DNA of 64,000 nt from JBHHYS01 sp046757645 (GTDB lineage Bacteria > Acidobacteriota > Terriglobia > Acidiferrales > 2-02-FULL-67-57). The stretch is from NCBI GenBank assembly GCA_046757645.1, contig JBHHYS010000001.1, forward strand, positions 1-64,000. Direction: 5' to 3'. Under the pieces are notes generated by a model, which saw only the letters and a program-made list of their open reading frames with translations, was not told the origin of the DNA and made no database searches. Positions 7,555 to 15,716 of this stretch are shown here, piece after piece. The stretch's first letter is position 1. The number at the start of each line of letters is the position of its first letter. A program made the position numbers and the translations under genes.

Positions 7555-8514
7555 TTACTTCGGGTCGCCGGGGCGACGGTCCGGCGGATTCTTGACCCGC
7601 ACCAGGGTGTAGGGCCGCTGTCTGATGGTGTCGGTGAACTCGCGGATGTTCTCCGAAGAGACGCGAAAGTTCTCCAGAGTGACGTCGAGGTTCTCGCGGT
7701 TGGCCACCATCAGCCGCCGCACCTCATCCATGGTCTGCTCGGCCCGCACCAGGGTATCGCGCAAGCTCTGCAGGGTGCGCTGCACTTCGGCGTCGTCCCC
7801 GGCGGCCAGCGCGCTCCAGTTCTCCAGCAGGGTGTCCAGGCGGACCCGGGTTTGCTTGATCTCATCCATGAAAGCGTCAATCTTCCCACTGCTGCTCTCG
7901 AAGTTAGCCAGCACGGTTTTGATCCGCGGGCGGGCGTCGGTCAGAATCTGATCCATTCGCACCAGGATGTTGTGCAGCCGCTGGCGGTTTTGCTCGTTGG
8001 TCAACTCTTTGATGTTGTCCAGTGAGTCGATTACCCGCGGGCGGGCCTCCGCCAGCAGTCCCTGGGCTTCCTCGGTGGCCGCCCCGAAGCGGTTCACCAA
8101 TTCCCCCCAGCGCACCGACTCTTCCACGGGAATCTCGCTCTCCGGAGGCAAGCGCGCCGCTTCCGCACTGCCCGGAAAAATCTCGATGTAGTTTTCCCCC
8201 AGCAGCCCCAGCGAACTGACCTGCGCGGTGCTGTCGGTGCGAATCGGCGTGCTCGGGTCAACACTGATTGTGACCACCACGTGGGCAGGATCATTCGGAT
8301 CCAGCGCGGTGGCCTCCACCCGGCCAACCTTGATCCCCGCATAGCGCACCGGCGCACCCGCTTCCACCCCGCCGGCAAACTTCGCCCGCAACGTATAAGT
8401 GTCCACCGGACGCTGCAATAGATTCAGCCCACCCACCCACACCAGCGCCAGGGCCAGCAGAAACACGGCACTGATGACAAACAAACCGACTTTGATTTCT
8501 TCGCTTCGCTGCAT
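7555..8514 (-). CDS. mlaD: MlaD-family (MCE) lipid-binding protein
   Basis: This 319-residue protein has one N-terminal membrane helix (VGLFVISAVFLLALALVWVGG) followed by an MCE domain (about residues 38-115: YTLRAKFAGGVEAGAPVRYAG, IKVGRVEA, LGLLGENYIEI). A long C-terminal helical region (about 140-290) with heptad-like spacing follows. MCE proteins form hexameric rings in the periplasm that pass phospholipids between the membranes, attached to an MlaE/MlaF transporter. It is the last gene of the operon that begins at 10895, 26 bases after mlaF. The long coiled-coil tail is more like the tube-forming MCE proteins than the short E. coli MlaD. Confidence 0.9.
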   Translation of the reverse strand: MQRSEEIKVGLFVISAVFLLALALVWVGGLNLLQRPVDTYTLRAKFAGGVEAGAPVRYAGIKVGRVEATALDPNDPAHVVVTISVDPSTPIRTDSTAQVSSLGLLGENYIEIFPGSAEAARLPPESEIPVEESVRWGELVNRFGAATEEAQGLLAEARPRVIDSLDNIKELTNEQNRQRLHNILVRMDQILTDARPRIKTVLANFESSSGKIDAFMDEIKQTRVRLDTLLENWSALAAGDDAEVQRTLQSLRDTLVRAEQTMDEVRRLMVANRENLDVTLENFRVSSENIREFTDTIRQRPYTLVRVKNPPDRRPGDPK

Positions 8515-8540
8515 AGCAGTTCACCTCGCTGGGGAGAGAC

Positions 8541-9338
8541 TCAGGAGGGAGCGGTCAGCGACCTCAAGTAGGCATCGTGGTCCCGCTCGGGCTCCTCCGG
8601 CACGCGGTTCAAAAAGTGTTGCACACGCGGATCGGGGCTCTGGCGAATCTCCTCCGGGACGCCCACGGCGATGATTTCTCCCGCGTGCATCATACTGATG
8701 CGGTCAGCAATCAAAAAGGCGCTGACCAGCTCGTGCGTCACCACCACAACCGTCATCGGGAAAGTCTCTTTCAGCTTCAGGATCAGGTTGTCGATGCCCG
8801 CGGCCGTGATGGGGTCGAGACCCGCCGAGGGCTCGTCGAACAAGAGGAATTCCGGATCCAAGGCCAGGGCCCGCGCCAGCCCGGCGCGCTTGCGCATCCC
8901 CCCGCTCAATTCCGCCGGCATCAGCTTCTCGAAACCGTCCAGCCCCACCAACCCCAGCTTCATCCGCACCAGAACCTGGATGGTGGATTCATCCAGTTTG
9001 GTGAGCTCCCGCAGGGGCACGGCCACGTTGTCGCCCAGCGACATGGAGCCGAACAAGGCCCCGCTCTGGAACAGTACGCCCATACGCTGGCGCAGTTGGT
9101 TCAACGCGCCCCCCTGACAGTGACAAACGTCCACGCCTTTGATGTAGACGTGGCCGGTGGTGGGCTTCTCCAGCCCCAGAATGTGCCGCAGCAGCGTGCT
9201 CTTGCCGGTGCCGCTCGAGCCCAGCAGCACCATCGTCTCCCGGGCGCGGATGGCCAGGTTCACCTGGTTCAGGATGCGCCGACCGTCGTAATGCGTGGTC
9301 AGGTTTTCCACTTGGATGATGGCGGGCGCGTCGTTCAC
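8541..9338 (-). CDS. mlaF: MlaF-family ABC transporter ATPase
   Basis: The ATP-binding subunit of the lipid transporter. Walker A is GSSGTGKST (residues 40-48), the signature is LSGGMRKRAGLARAL, and Walker B is LLFDEPSAGLDP, followed by the H-loop VVVTHEL. I place the start at GTG 9338 (265 residues), four bases after the mlaE stop. The frame is open further upstream, but that part lies inside mlaE, is Trp/Arg/Pro-rich and looks like a shadow. The product would energise phospholipid movement through MlaE and MlaD; direction cannot be read from sequence. Confidence 0.92.
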   Translation of the reverse strand: MNDAPAIIQVENLTTHYDGRRILNQVNLAIRARETMVLLGSSGTGKSTLLRHILGLEKPTTGHVYIKGVDVCHCQGGALNQLRQRMGVLFQSGALFGSMSLGDNVAVPLRELTKLDESTIQVLVRMKLGLVGLDGFEKLMPAELSGGMRKRAGLARALALDPEFLLFDEPSAGLDPITAAGIDNLILKLKETFPMTVVVVTHELVSAFLIADRISMMHAGEIIAVGVPEEIRQSPDPRVQHFLNRVPEEPERDHDAYLRSLTAPS

Positions 9339-9342
9339 TGTC

Positions 9343-10137
9343 TCACCAGATGTAATAAAACAGCCCGCTGAAAAACATATCGGCGGCGATGATAGCGGTG
9401 ATGGACACCACCACCGAGCGCGTGGTCGCCAGCCCCACCCCTTCGGCACCTCCCCGCACCGCAAAGCCCTCGTAGCAGCCCACCTCAGTGATGATGATGC
9501 CAAAGGCCACGCTCTTGATCAGCCCGGAGAGGATGTCCTTCAACAGCAGAGCCTCCAGGACCCGGGCCCAGTAATAGTCGAAGGGCATTCCCAACTCGTA
9601 GCGGGTGAAGAGCGAGCCGCCGACAATCCCCATCAGGTCCGCCACCAGGGTCAAGCAGGGCATCATCAACAACAGCGCCAGGTATTTGGGCACCACAAGA
9701 AACTTCACCCGGTTCAACCCCATGGTTTCCAGGGCGTCCAGCTCTTCCCCCACTTTCATCGTGCCCAGCTCCGCCGCGAAAGCGGAACCCGAGCGACCGG
9801 CGACGATCACCGCCGTCATCAGCGGACCCAACTGCCGGGTGATGGCCACCGCCACCAAGTTCACCACGTACACCGTGGCACCATACTTGCGCATCTCGTG
9901 AGCGCTCTGAAAGGCGAGGATGAGGCCGAGGAAAACAGCGATCAGGGAAACGATGGGGATGGCGCTTACCCCGGTGAGCACCATCTGGTGGACGGTCGCC
10001 TTGCCCCGCAGGCCTTTGCCCTGCACCGGCGCCACCAGCGTCCAGTAGGCGGCATCCGTGCCCAGTCGCGCCAACCCGCCCACGTAGCGCAGGAAGCCCA
10101 GGCTGCGCTGCCCCACGAATACCACCAAGGTGCCCAT
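9343..10137 (-). CDS. mlaE: MlaE-family lipid ABC transporter permease
   Basis: This 264-residue membrane protein has about five to six hydrophobic segments and the hallmark MlaE region QLGPLMTAVIVAGRSGSAFAAELGTMKVGEELDALETMG. That region contains the elbow and coupling helices contacting the ATPase. It sits between the STAS gene and mlaF in the same orientation, six bases after the STAS stop. In the Mla system two copies of MlaE form the inner-membrane channel linked to an MCE ring. Confidence 0.93.
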   Translation of the reverse strand: MGTLVVFVGQRSLGFLRYVGGLARLGTDAAYWTLVAPVQGKGLRGKATVHQMVLTGVSAIPIVSLIAVFLGLILAFQSAHEMRKYGATVYVVNLVAVAITRQLGPLMTAVIVAGRSGSAFAAELGTMKVGEELDALETMGLNRVKFLVVPKYLALLLMMPCLTLVADLMGIVGGSLFTRYELGMPFDYYWARVLEALLLKDILSGLIKSVAFGIIITEVGCYEGFAVRGGAEGVGLATTRSVVVSITAIIAADMFFSGLFYYIW

Positions 10138-10143
10138 GCGAAC

Positions 10144-10500
10144 CTAGGGAGAGTGATTGGGTAAGGAGCAGGCCAGCTGGCGCAGGGCCTCGTCTTCACT
10201 CTCGAAAATCCGGAAGACCTTGTCCAGCCGCACCAGCTCCAACACGTTGCGGGTATTCTTCGTCAGTCCGAATAATCCCAAGCTCGCCTTCTGGCTCTGC
10301 GCCGTCTTCAACCCTTCCACCAGGGTGGCAATCCCGGAGCTGTCCATATAGGCCACCTGGCTCAGATTCACCAGCACGGTCGTCTTCTCTTCCAGCGCTC
10401 CCAGCAGCTTCTCGCGCAGCTCCGGTGTGGTCTCAAAAGTGACCTGGCCGCGCACATCCAAGATGGTGGCCTTGCCCCGCTGGCGAACCTCCACTTTCAC
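10144..10500 (-). CDS. STAS-domain protein (anti-sigma antagonist / MlaB-like)
   Basis: A 118-residue STAS domain: KATILDVRGQVTFETTPELREKLL, VLVNLSQVAYMDSSGIATLVEGLK, LGLFGLTKNTRNVLELVRLDKVF. DSSG carries the serine that is phosphorylated in SpoIIAA/RsbV-type anti-anti-sigma factors. The start is GTG 10500, giving a GTGA overlap with the stop of the ATPase gene; an open extension upstream is only the shadow of that gene. In E. coli, MlaB is a STAS subunit of the MlaFE transporter, so this may be its counterpart. The neighbour with an anti-sigma-type ATPase fold fits either reading. Confidence 0.85.
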   Translation of the reverse strand: MKVEVRQRGKATILDVRGQVTFETTPELREKLLGALEEKTTVLVNLSQVAYMDSSGIATLVEGLKTAQSQKASLGLFGLTKNTRNVLELVRLDKVFRIFESEDEALRQLACSLPNHSP

Positions 10501-10895
10501 CCGTCGCTCCCTACCCGGTCGAGATACTTGACCAACGTCATCCGCAACTTTCCCTCCCCCGTCTCCTCGAACGCCACCCGGTCCAGCAACTGATTGAGTA
10601 GGAAGGAATCGGCCTCCGCCACCTTCGTGGCATCCTGCCCGTCTTCCACCACGACCTCCAACCGGTCGGAAAAAGCGGAGAACTCCAGGCGGAGTTCCTC
10701 GCCCCTCCTGCCCCCGCAGTTCTCCAGCGCGCACCGGCAGGCCTGCTGGATTCCTTGCTGGAGATTGAACCGCTGGCTTTCCTCGAAACCCATCTGCTCG
10801 GCCAGCCGGCTCACCACCGCGTCGACCACCGGAAGCAGCTCCGGGTCAGGGCTCAGGGCGATTGCCACCGTGATCTGCTTGTCGCTGCCCATCAT
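10497..10895 (-). CDS. HATPase_c_2-like protein, degenerate anti-sigma-factor kinase fold
   Basis: The product (about 132 residues) has the length and order of SpoIIAB/RsbW-type serine kinases: a strand (KQITVAIALSP), a helix, the N-box position (FNLQQGIQQACRCALENCGG), a strand pair ending VVVEDGQDA and a C-terminal MTLVKYLDRV. The N-box acidic residue and asparagine, normally in E-A-x-x-N-A, are replaced (Q and R/C). The G1 motif D-x-G-x-G is reduced to EDGQD. ATP hydrolysis or kinase activity is therefore doubtful. It is the first gene of the STAS-MlaEFD operon. The start is uncertain; an extension to TTG 10943 is possible. Confidence 0.7.
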   Translation of the reverse strand: MMGSDKQITVAIALSPDPELLPVVDAVVSRLAEQMGFEESQRFNLQQGIQQACRCALENCGGRRGEELRLEFSAFSDRLEVVVEDGQDATKVAEADSFLLNQLLDRVAFEETGEGKLRMTLVKYLDRVGSDG

Positions 10896-11045
10896 GAAGA
10901 GCGGAGCGGGTAATCCCCCCCTCCGGAAAAAGACGGCGTACAACCCCCGACGGTCTCCGCGCGGGGGGAGAATACACTAAAAACCGGCAGGCCGCCAATC
11001 GAAGCGGAAGGAGAAAATTCGCGCTACCGGCCCGCGGGAGCGGCT

Positions 11046-11228
11046 TCAGTGCGGCAGTTCTTCCCAGGTCCTGTAGTCGCAGACTTCCCGGCAGTCGGCG
11101 CAGTAGTAGAGCCCGTCGCCCACCAACCGCACCCCCTCTTGGTTCTGGCACAGCGAGCAATACTTTTCACACACGCACCGGCTTTCCGGCAGGTCGCATT
11201 GTGCACAGTTGAACTCTTGCGCTTCCAT
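11046..11228 (-). CDS. Small Cys-rich putative zinc-binding protein
   Basis: A 60-residue protein with Cys spaced as CAQC, CVC, CSLC and CADC plus a final Cys, enough for two zinc sites of ribbon or knuckle type. It ends CDYRTWEELPH. It is probably soluble and cytoplasmic; no catalytic domain is visible. It is oriented like the mla operon but 150 bases upstream of it, and divergent from rpsT. I do not recognise a named family; the regular CxxC pairs and good codon use argue that it is real. Confidence 0.65.
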   Translation of the reverse strand: MEAQEFNCAQCDLPESRCVCEKYCSLCQNQEGVRLVGDGLYYCADCREVCDYRTWEELPH

Positions 11229-11331
11229 TGCCTTTTCGGGTTGGGTGTTCCCTGCCTCCCACTATCGCGGCGTCGCCGCCGGCACACAACGCTTGCGGGC
11301 GCGCGGGGCCGGCCCGGCGCCGGCTCGCCAA

Positions 11332-11360
11332 TTGACACTGGCGACGATCTCTCGTAAGCT
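11332..11360 (+). promoter_or_regulatory. Sigma-70-type promoter of rpsT
   Basis: TTGACA (11332-11337), then 17 bases, then TAAGCT (11355-11360). The expected transcript start is about 25 bases before the rpsT ATG at 11394. The -35 is perfect and the spacing optimal. Confidence 0.65.
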
Positions 11361-11393
11361 GATTCTTTCAAAACCACGCTCGCAGGAGAAGGA

Positions 11394-11723
11394 ATGCCGA
11401 CGGTACTCGCACCCAAACGCAAGCGCAGAAAGAAGTCGGTCCTGAAGCGCATCCGCCAGACCAGGCGCCGCACCACCATCAACCGCGCTCACAAGAGCCG
11501 TCTGCGCACCCAGGTGAAGAAATTCCGCCTGGCGGTGACCGCCGGCAACCTGGCCCAAGCGCGAGAACTGCTGCGGCCTACCCTTTCCGTGATTGACCAT
11601 TCCATTCAAAAAGGCATCATCCATCCCAATACGGCCGCCCGCACCAAATCCCGGCTGATGCGCCGCTTCAACACCCTGGCGGCGCAACAAGCCGGCGCTA
11701 CGCCGCCTCCGGCCTCCGCCTAA
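11394..11723 (+). CDS. rpsT: 30S ribosomal protein S20
   Basis: This 109-residue, very basic protein carries the S20 pattern: KRKRRKKSVLKRIRQTRRRTTINRAHKSRLRTQVKKF, then GIIHPNTAARTKSRLMRRFN. S20 binds 16S rRNA early in small-subunit assembly. The C-terminal ~15 residues (Ala/Pro-rich) extend beyond the usual end. Its stop overlaps the 3' end of convergent holA by four bases. It has its own promoter at 11332-11360 and a GGAG ribosome-binding site. Confidence 0.95.
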   Translation: MPTVLAPKRKRRKKSVLKRIRQTRRRTTINRAHKSRLRTQVKKFRLAVTAGNLAQARELLRPTLSVIDHSIQKGIIHPNTAARTKSRLMRRFNTLAAQQAGATPPPASA

Positions 11724-12718
11724 GCTCTCGCCCCCGCCTCGCCGACCATCGTCAGCCGAACGACCAGCGCCTCCAGCACCGCGGCGGGATTGGGCGGCGA
11801 CGACTTCAGAGCCACGTCTGCTTCCAGCAGGACGGCAAACGCCGCGCGCAACTCCTCCGGCGAGAACCGTCTAGCCTGCCGCAGCAACGCCTCCACGCGT
11901 GCCGAGGGCGCACGCAGAACTTGCGCCGCCTTCCACACCGGCGTCGAGCGCGGCAGCGCCTGCGCCGTGAGCAATTGTCGATAGAGCCAAGCCAGCAAGC
12001 CCACAATCCCGATCGGGCTTTCTCCGGCCTCGAGCAACCGCCGCAGGCGCGCCAAAGCGTCCCCGCGGCGGCGCTCCCCCAGGAGATCGGCCAATTCAAA
12101 CACCCGGAACCGCCGCGCCGGGCTGACCAGCAAAGCCACGGCGTCCATCGTCACCTTCCCGCCCTCGCCCACATAGGTGCGTAGCTTTTCCAGCTCGGCG
12201 TGCAAACGCCCCTGGTCGTTTCCCAAGACGGAGACCAGCTCTTCGGCGGTGGCGGCGTCGAGCTGCACCCCAAGCTCCGCGGCAAACTCCTCGAGGCACC
12301 GTGCGGCCGCGGTGTTGTCCGGGGAATCGGCCGCGTACACCTGGCAATTTGCCCGCAGCAGCCGGGCAGCCCGGGTGCGCCGGTCAAGTTTCTCCGCTTC
12401 GAACACCAGCACGGTAAAGTCCGTCGGGGCAGCAAAATAGTGTTCCAGTTGGCCCACCGCTTCGTCGTCGAGCGCCTCCACTCCCTCCAGGATCAACACC
12501 TGGCGCGGACTCAGCATGGGACGCATCGCTGCCTGCGACAGCGCCGCGGCCAGCGGGGTGCGCCCCAGGGAGAGCTGAGTCACCGCGAAGGCGCGGCCCT
12601 CCGCGGGCACATTCGCGGCGATGATTTCCTCGCGCCGGCGCTGCCGCAGGAAGGCGTCCTCCCCCACGAGCAGGTAGGCGAGAGACAACAACCGGCGGCC
12701 GGACCTCCGCGGAGCCAT
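11720..12718 (-). CDS. holA: DNA polymerase III subunit delta
   Basis: The 332-residue product matches HolA in length and pattern: the N-terminal AAA+-like region LAYLLVGEDAFLRQRRREEI, the central FEAEKLDRRTRAARLLR, LGVQLDAATAEELVSVLGNDQGRLHAELEKLRTY and FELADLLGERRRGDALARLRRLLEAGE. It ends in the helical collar domain (LAWLYRQLLTAQ). Delta is the wrench of the clamp loader that opens the beta clamp. It follows lptE closely, the same lptE-holA order as in E. coli, which supports both assignments. Confidence 0.9.
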   Translation of the reverse strand: MAPRRSGRRLLSLAYLLVGEDAFLRQRRREEIIAANVPAEGRAFAVTQLSLGRTPLAAALSQAAMRPMLSPRQVLILEGVEALDDEAVGQLEHYFAAPTDFTVLVFEAEKLDRRTRAARLLRANCQVYAADSPDNTAAARCLEEFAAELGVQLDAATAEELVSVLGNDQGRLHAELEKLRTYVGEGGKVTMDAVALLVSPARRFRVFELADLLGERRRGDALARLRRLLEAGESPIGIVGLLAWLYRQLLTAQALPRSTPVWKAAQVLRAPSARVEALLRQARRFSPEELRAAFAVLLEADVALKSSPPNPAAVLEALVVRLTMVGEAGARA

Positions 12719-12721
12719 GGC

Positions 12722-13249
12722 TCAGAAATTCTCCAGGATGGCGCTGACCAGGCTGGCGGCAAAATCGCGGGCCAGGCGGTCGAGCGCCGGGTCACGCTCC
12801 TCGAAGAAACTGTCCAGGTCGCCTGTGATCTCGTACTGCTCCCGGAACCGATAGTTGGCGTCGGCGTAGAGGGTTTTCTTGTTGCGCCGGTCGCGCAGCT
12901 CCGCCCCCAGGATTACGGTCACTTGGACGGTGCTGGCGCGGCCGGTGACGGGATCGAAGATGACCGGAGTGCTCCGGGCCGCCTTCACCGTTCCCTGCAG
13001 AACGGCATCCGCCCCCTCGGCCTGGCCCACCACCCGGTAGCGGGTGCGGTGGATGAACTCCTGCATCACCGCCGCGGTTAGGCGCTGCTCCAGCCGCATC
13101 CACGGCGTCTGGTTCTCGAAGGCGGGAATGGCGATCACTTTGATTTCGCCGGGCAGGCGCGCGCCTTGCCCCCCGACACGATATCCGCAGGCCACGCTGG
13201 CCAGCGCCAGTAGGAGCACAAAGCAAACTCTGGGTGATCTACCCCACAT
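12722..13249 (-). CDS. lptE: LPS-assembly lipoprotein LptE
   Basis: About 175 residues with a lipoprotein signal ending LASVAC-GYRVGG. The GYR..G motif after the lipidated Cys is typical of LptE. Then come IKVIAIPAFENQTPWMRLEQRLTAAVMQEFI and VQVTVILGAELRD, the LptE alpha/beta sandwich. LptE plugs the LptD barrel that inserts lipopolysaccharide in the outer membrane, so this cell probably has LPS. The start is the second Met (13249); the gene overlaps the end of the Usg-like gene by about 11 bases and is three bases upstream of holA. Confidence 0.88.
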   Translation of the reverse strand: MWGRSPRVCFVLLLALASVACGYRVGGQGARLPGEIKVIAIPAFENQTPWMRLEQRLTAAVMQEFIHRTRYRVVGQAEGADAVLQGTVKAARSTPVIFDPVTGRASTVQVTVILGAELRDRRNKKTLYADANYRFREQYEITGDLDSFFEERDPALDRLARDFAASLVSAILENF

Positions 13250-14261
13250 GGCGCTCGGCAATCTCCACGGCGGTGCGTGCGGTCAAGCGCAGGTTATCCA
13301 CTGCCGTCCACAGCCAGAAGGCGCCCGGGCGGTTGGGGTCGCGGAGCACCGGACCCACCACAATCTCCTCCCGGCCGGCAACGTCCACTGCGGCCGCGGG
13401 CTCCTCCTCCGGGCCCAACACGGTCATCTGCGGCCCAGCCAGCGCTCGCTCCACCCACGGCACTTCGAAGGCCTCCTCGAGCTCCACCAAAACCGAGAGA
13501 TAGTGGGAATGAAAAATCGGCGCTTGAATCACCCGCAAGGCCAACGGTTTGGCCAGCTCCGGAGCGCAGCGCCCGATTTCCCGACGGATGATATCTTCGG
13601 TCTCCTCCAGCCGCACTCGGCTCTCCGCCCCGTAGCGGGGCAGAAGGTTAAAGGCCACCTGGGCACCAAAAACAGCCCGGGGGAATTCCTGGAAGGAAAG
13701 CAATCGCACCGTCTGTTCCTCGAGCTCCGCCATGCCCGCGGCGCCTCGTTCCGAGACGGGCTCAAAAATATTGGCCACCACCTGCCGTAGGCGAAAGGCC
13801 GCCCGCAGCCGCGCCAGTAACGCCAGTAATACGATGCTGGCCGCGTGCGGGGCAATGTACCAGGGCCGACCCGAATTGGCCATGGGAGGAAGCTGCTCTT
13901 CCAGGAAGGGCACGCGCACCGAGGCTTCCGGGACATCGAGCAGGGCGTGAGTGAGGTCAATCAGGGTGGCCCGGGCGGCGGCCGCTCGCGGCCACTGCGC
14001 GCGGGTGAAGGCGCCAGCGATGGAAGCGAAGAAGACCAGGTCGCTCTCGGTGAAGGCCTCCGGGGCGATGGGGCAGACAAAGGTGGGCTCCCCCTCGAAA
14101 TCGGTGAGCTGGCCGACCGCTTCGTCATCGTCCAGCAACGCCAGTTTTTCCACCGGGAAGAGCCGTTCTTCGAGCACCGCCTTCAGCTCTTTGCCCTTGA
14201 GCGAGGTCGCGCCTACGATGGCCACCCGCAAGCCCGAAGAGCCGGTTTCACTCCCCATCAT
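13239..14261 (-). CDS. Aspartate-semialdehyde dehydrogenase-like protein (Usg-type) without catalytic Cys
   Basis: This 340-residue protein has the Asd fold: an N-terminal Rossmann motif VAIVGATSLKGKEL, LVFFASIAGAF, and a C-terminal dimerisation domain with FHSHYLSVLVELE and the ending RLTARTAVEIAERHV. At the place of the catalytic Asn-Cys (usually NPGC or NCTT), it reads YIAPHAASIVLLALL, with no Cys. That is the state of the E. coli USG-1 protein, whose function is unknown. It lies between pssA and lptE, in an envelope-biogenesis operon. Enzyme activity as Asd is unlikely. Confidence 0.82.
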   Translation of the reverse strand: MMGSETGSSGLRVAIVGATSLKGKELKAVLEERLFPVEKLALLDDDEAVGQLTDFEGEPTFVCPIAPEAFTESDLVFFASIAGAFTRAQWPRAAAARATLIDLTHALLDVPEASVRVPFLEEQLPPMANSGRPWYIAPHAASIVLLALLARLRAAFRLRQVVANIFEPVSERGAAGMAELEEQTVRLLSFQEFPRAVFGAQVAFNLLPRYGAESRVRLEETEDIIRREIGRCAPELAKPLALRVIQAPIFHSHYLSVLVELEEAFEVPWVERALAGPQMTVLGPEEEPAAAVDVAGREEIVVGPVLRDPNRPGAFWLWTAVDNLRLTARTAVEIAERHVG

Positions 14262-14267
14262 CAGACC

Positions 14268-15065
14268 TCAGCCAGCGCGGCCCAGCAGTCGCCGCCGCAC
14301 CAGCCCCAGCAGGCCGAGGAGAAGATAGGTGACCGCGATCACCAGCAACACCGGCCGCGAATACAACCAGATCAACAATATCACCAGCGCGATGCCAATC
14401 ACCAGTACCGACGGGCGCCGCCGCCGCAGGTCAACGTGCTTGAAGCTGTGGTAGCGAATCGGACTCACCATCAGATAAGCCAGCCCGGCCACCACGGCCA
14501 ACCACGCCGCGGCCCAGTACCACTCCGTAATCGGCTCTTGCACGGCGTGGACGATGGCGGCGATCACGCCCGCAGCGGCGGGGATGGGCAGCCCGACAAA
14601 GTAGCGGTGCTCCCCCGGCCCCGGATTGCTGGCATCACTGACTTGAATGTTGAAGCGCGCCAGCCGCCAGGCTCCGCAGATCACAAAGAAAAAGGTGACC
14701 ATCCAGCCGATCTGATAGATGTGCTGCACCAGGGCGGGATGGCTGGCCGCGCCGGGATTCAGGCCTCGCAGGCCCCAGGCCAGTGCCAGAAAGGCAGGCG
14801 CAATCCCGAAGCTGATCACGTCGGCCAGCGAGTCGAACTCTTTTCCAAAGGCGCTGGAAACTTTACTCATCCGGGCCACCCGGCCGTCGAGGACGTCGAG
14901 GACGACGGCGATGCCGATGGCTTTGGCGGCTGTGTCCAGGTCACCGATTGTGCCCTTGGCGGAAGCGAGGATGGAATAGTAGCCGCAGAGGAGGTTCCCT
15001 ACGGTGAAAAAGCTGGGCAGGACGTAGATGCCTCGGCGGAAGCGATTTTTTTTCTGGGAACTCAT
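14268..15065 (-). CDS. pssA: CDP-diacylglycerol-serine O-phosphatidyltransferase
   Basis: The 265-residue membrane enzyme makes phosphatidylserine from CDP-diacylglycerol and serine. The CDP-alcohol phosphatidyltransferase motif D-x2-D-G-x2-A-R-x8-G-x3-D-x3-D is complete (DVLDGRVARM, then FGKEFDSLADVISFG). About six hydrophobic segments follow the basic N-terminus. Its start overlaps the psd stop by four bases (ATGA), so the two steps to phosphatidylethanolamine are translationally coupled. Confidence 0.94.
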   Translation of the reverse strand: MSSQKKNRFRRGIYVLPSFFTVGNLLCGYYSILASAKGTIGDLDTAAKAIGIAVVLDVLDGRVARMSKVSSAFGKEFDSLADVISFGIAPAFLALAWGLRGLNPGAASHPALVQHIYQIGWMVTFFFVICGAWRLARFNIQVSDASNPGPGEHRYFVGLPIPAAAGVIAAIVHAVQEPITEWYWAAAWLAVVAGLAYLMVSPIRYHSFKHVDLRRRRPSVLVIGIALVILLIWLYSRPVLLVIAVTYLLLGLLGLVRRRLLGRAG

Positions 15066-15673
15066 TCTCGCACGGCGAGGATGCTCGACCCGCCGCGCAC
15101 ATGCTCGCCCGGCTTCACTTCCACGCGGCAGCGGGGCTCGAAGAAGACCTCCACCCGGGAGCCAAAGCGGATCATTCCTACCCGCTCGCCGCGTTCCAAG
15201 AAGTCGCCGGGCTTCTTCCAGAACTCAATCCGCCGCGCCAGGATGCCGGCAATCTGCTTGAACACCACCCGCGTCCCTTCCCCTTCTACGGTGACCTCAT
15301 TCTGCTCGTTTTCCCGCCCGGCCACGGCCCGCGAAGCCACGTGGAACTTCCCCGGGCGATAGCGCACTGCCACCACCCGGCCGGCGATGGGGGCGCGGTT
15401 GATGTGGACGTCAAACAGGGAGAGGAAAATGCTGACCTTCGTCTGCGGGACCCCCGCGAGCGTCGCCGCCTCCACCGCCAGCACCCGGCCATCAGCGGGG
15501 GACACAATCGCTCCGGGCCGCCCCGCCACCACCCGCTCCGGATCGCGGAAGAAAAACAGCACAAACCCGGCCAGCCCCAGCAACCCCAAGCCCACTCCCC
15601 ACCACCCCTGCCCAAAGAGGACTACCCCGGCCAGGGCGGGGACACCCGCAAAGTAAAGTCTGGTACGGCTCAT
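15062..15673 (-). CDS. psd: Phosphatidylserine decarboxylase (short, membrane type)
   Basis: The short-form (archaeal/Bacteroidetes-like) Psd: an N-terminal hydrophobic hairpin, FFRDPER, SPADGRVLAVE, SIFLSLFDVHINRAPIAGRV, NEQNEV, and near the end RGGSSIL. The GSS serine is where self-cleavage makes the pyruvoyl group. It converts phosphatidylserine to phosphatidylethanolamine. I start at the ATG of MSRTRLYF (15673); an upstream Met at 15715 would add 14 residues of little Psd character. Confidence 0.93.
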   Translation of the reverse strand: MSRTRLYFAGVPALAGVVLFGQGWWGVGLGLLGLAGFVLFFFRDPERVVAGRPGAIVSPADGRVLAVEAATLAGVPQTKVSIFLSLFDVHINRAPIAGRVVAVRYRPGKFHVASRAVAGRENEQNEVTVEGEGTRVVFKQIAGILARRIEFWKKPGDFLERGERVGMIRFGSRVEVFFEPRCRVEVKPGEHVRGGSSILAVRE

Positions 15674-15716
15674 CGTCACTGAGGGGAATCTCCGCTTCCC
15701 CCGCTGCGCCCGCACC

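Noticed and set aside
7429..8025. A plus-strand frame over the repeat and the 3' half of mlaD
   Set aside because: Its start lies in a dispersed repeat and the rest is antisense to MlaD, whose MCE domain is clear.
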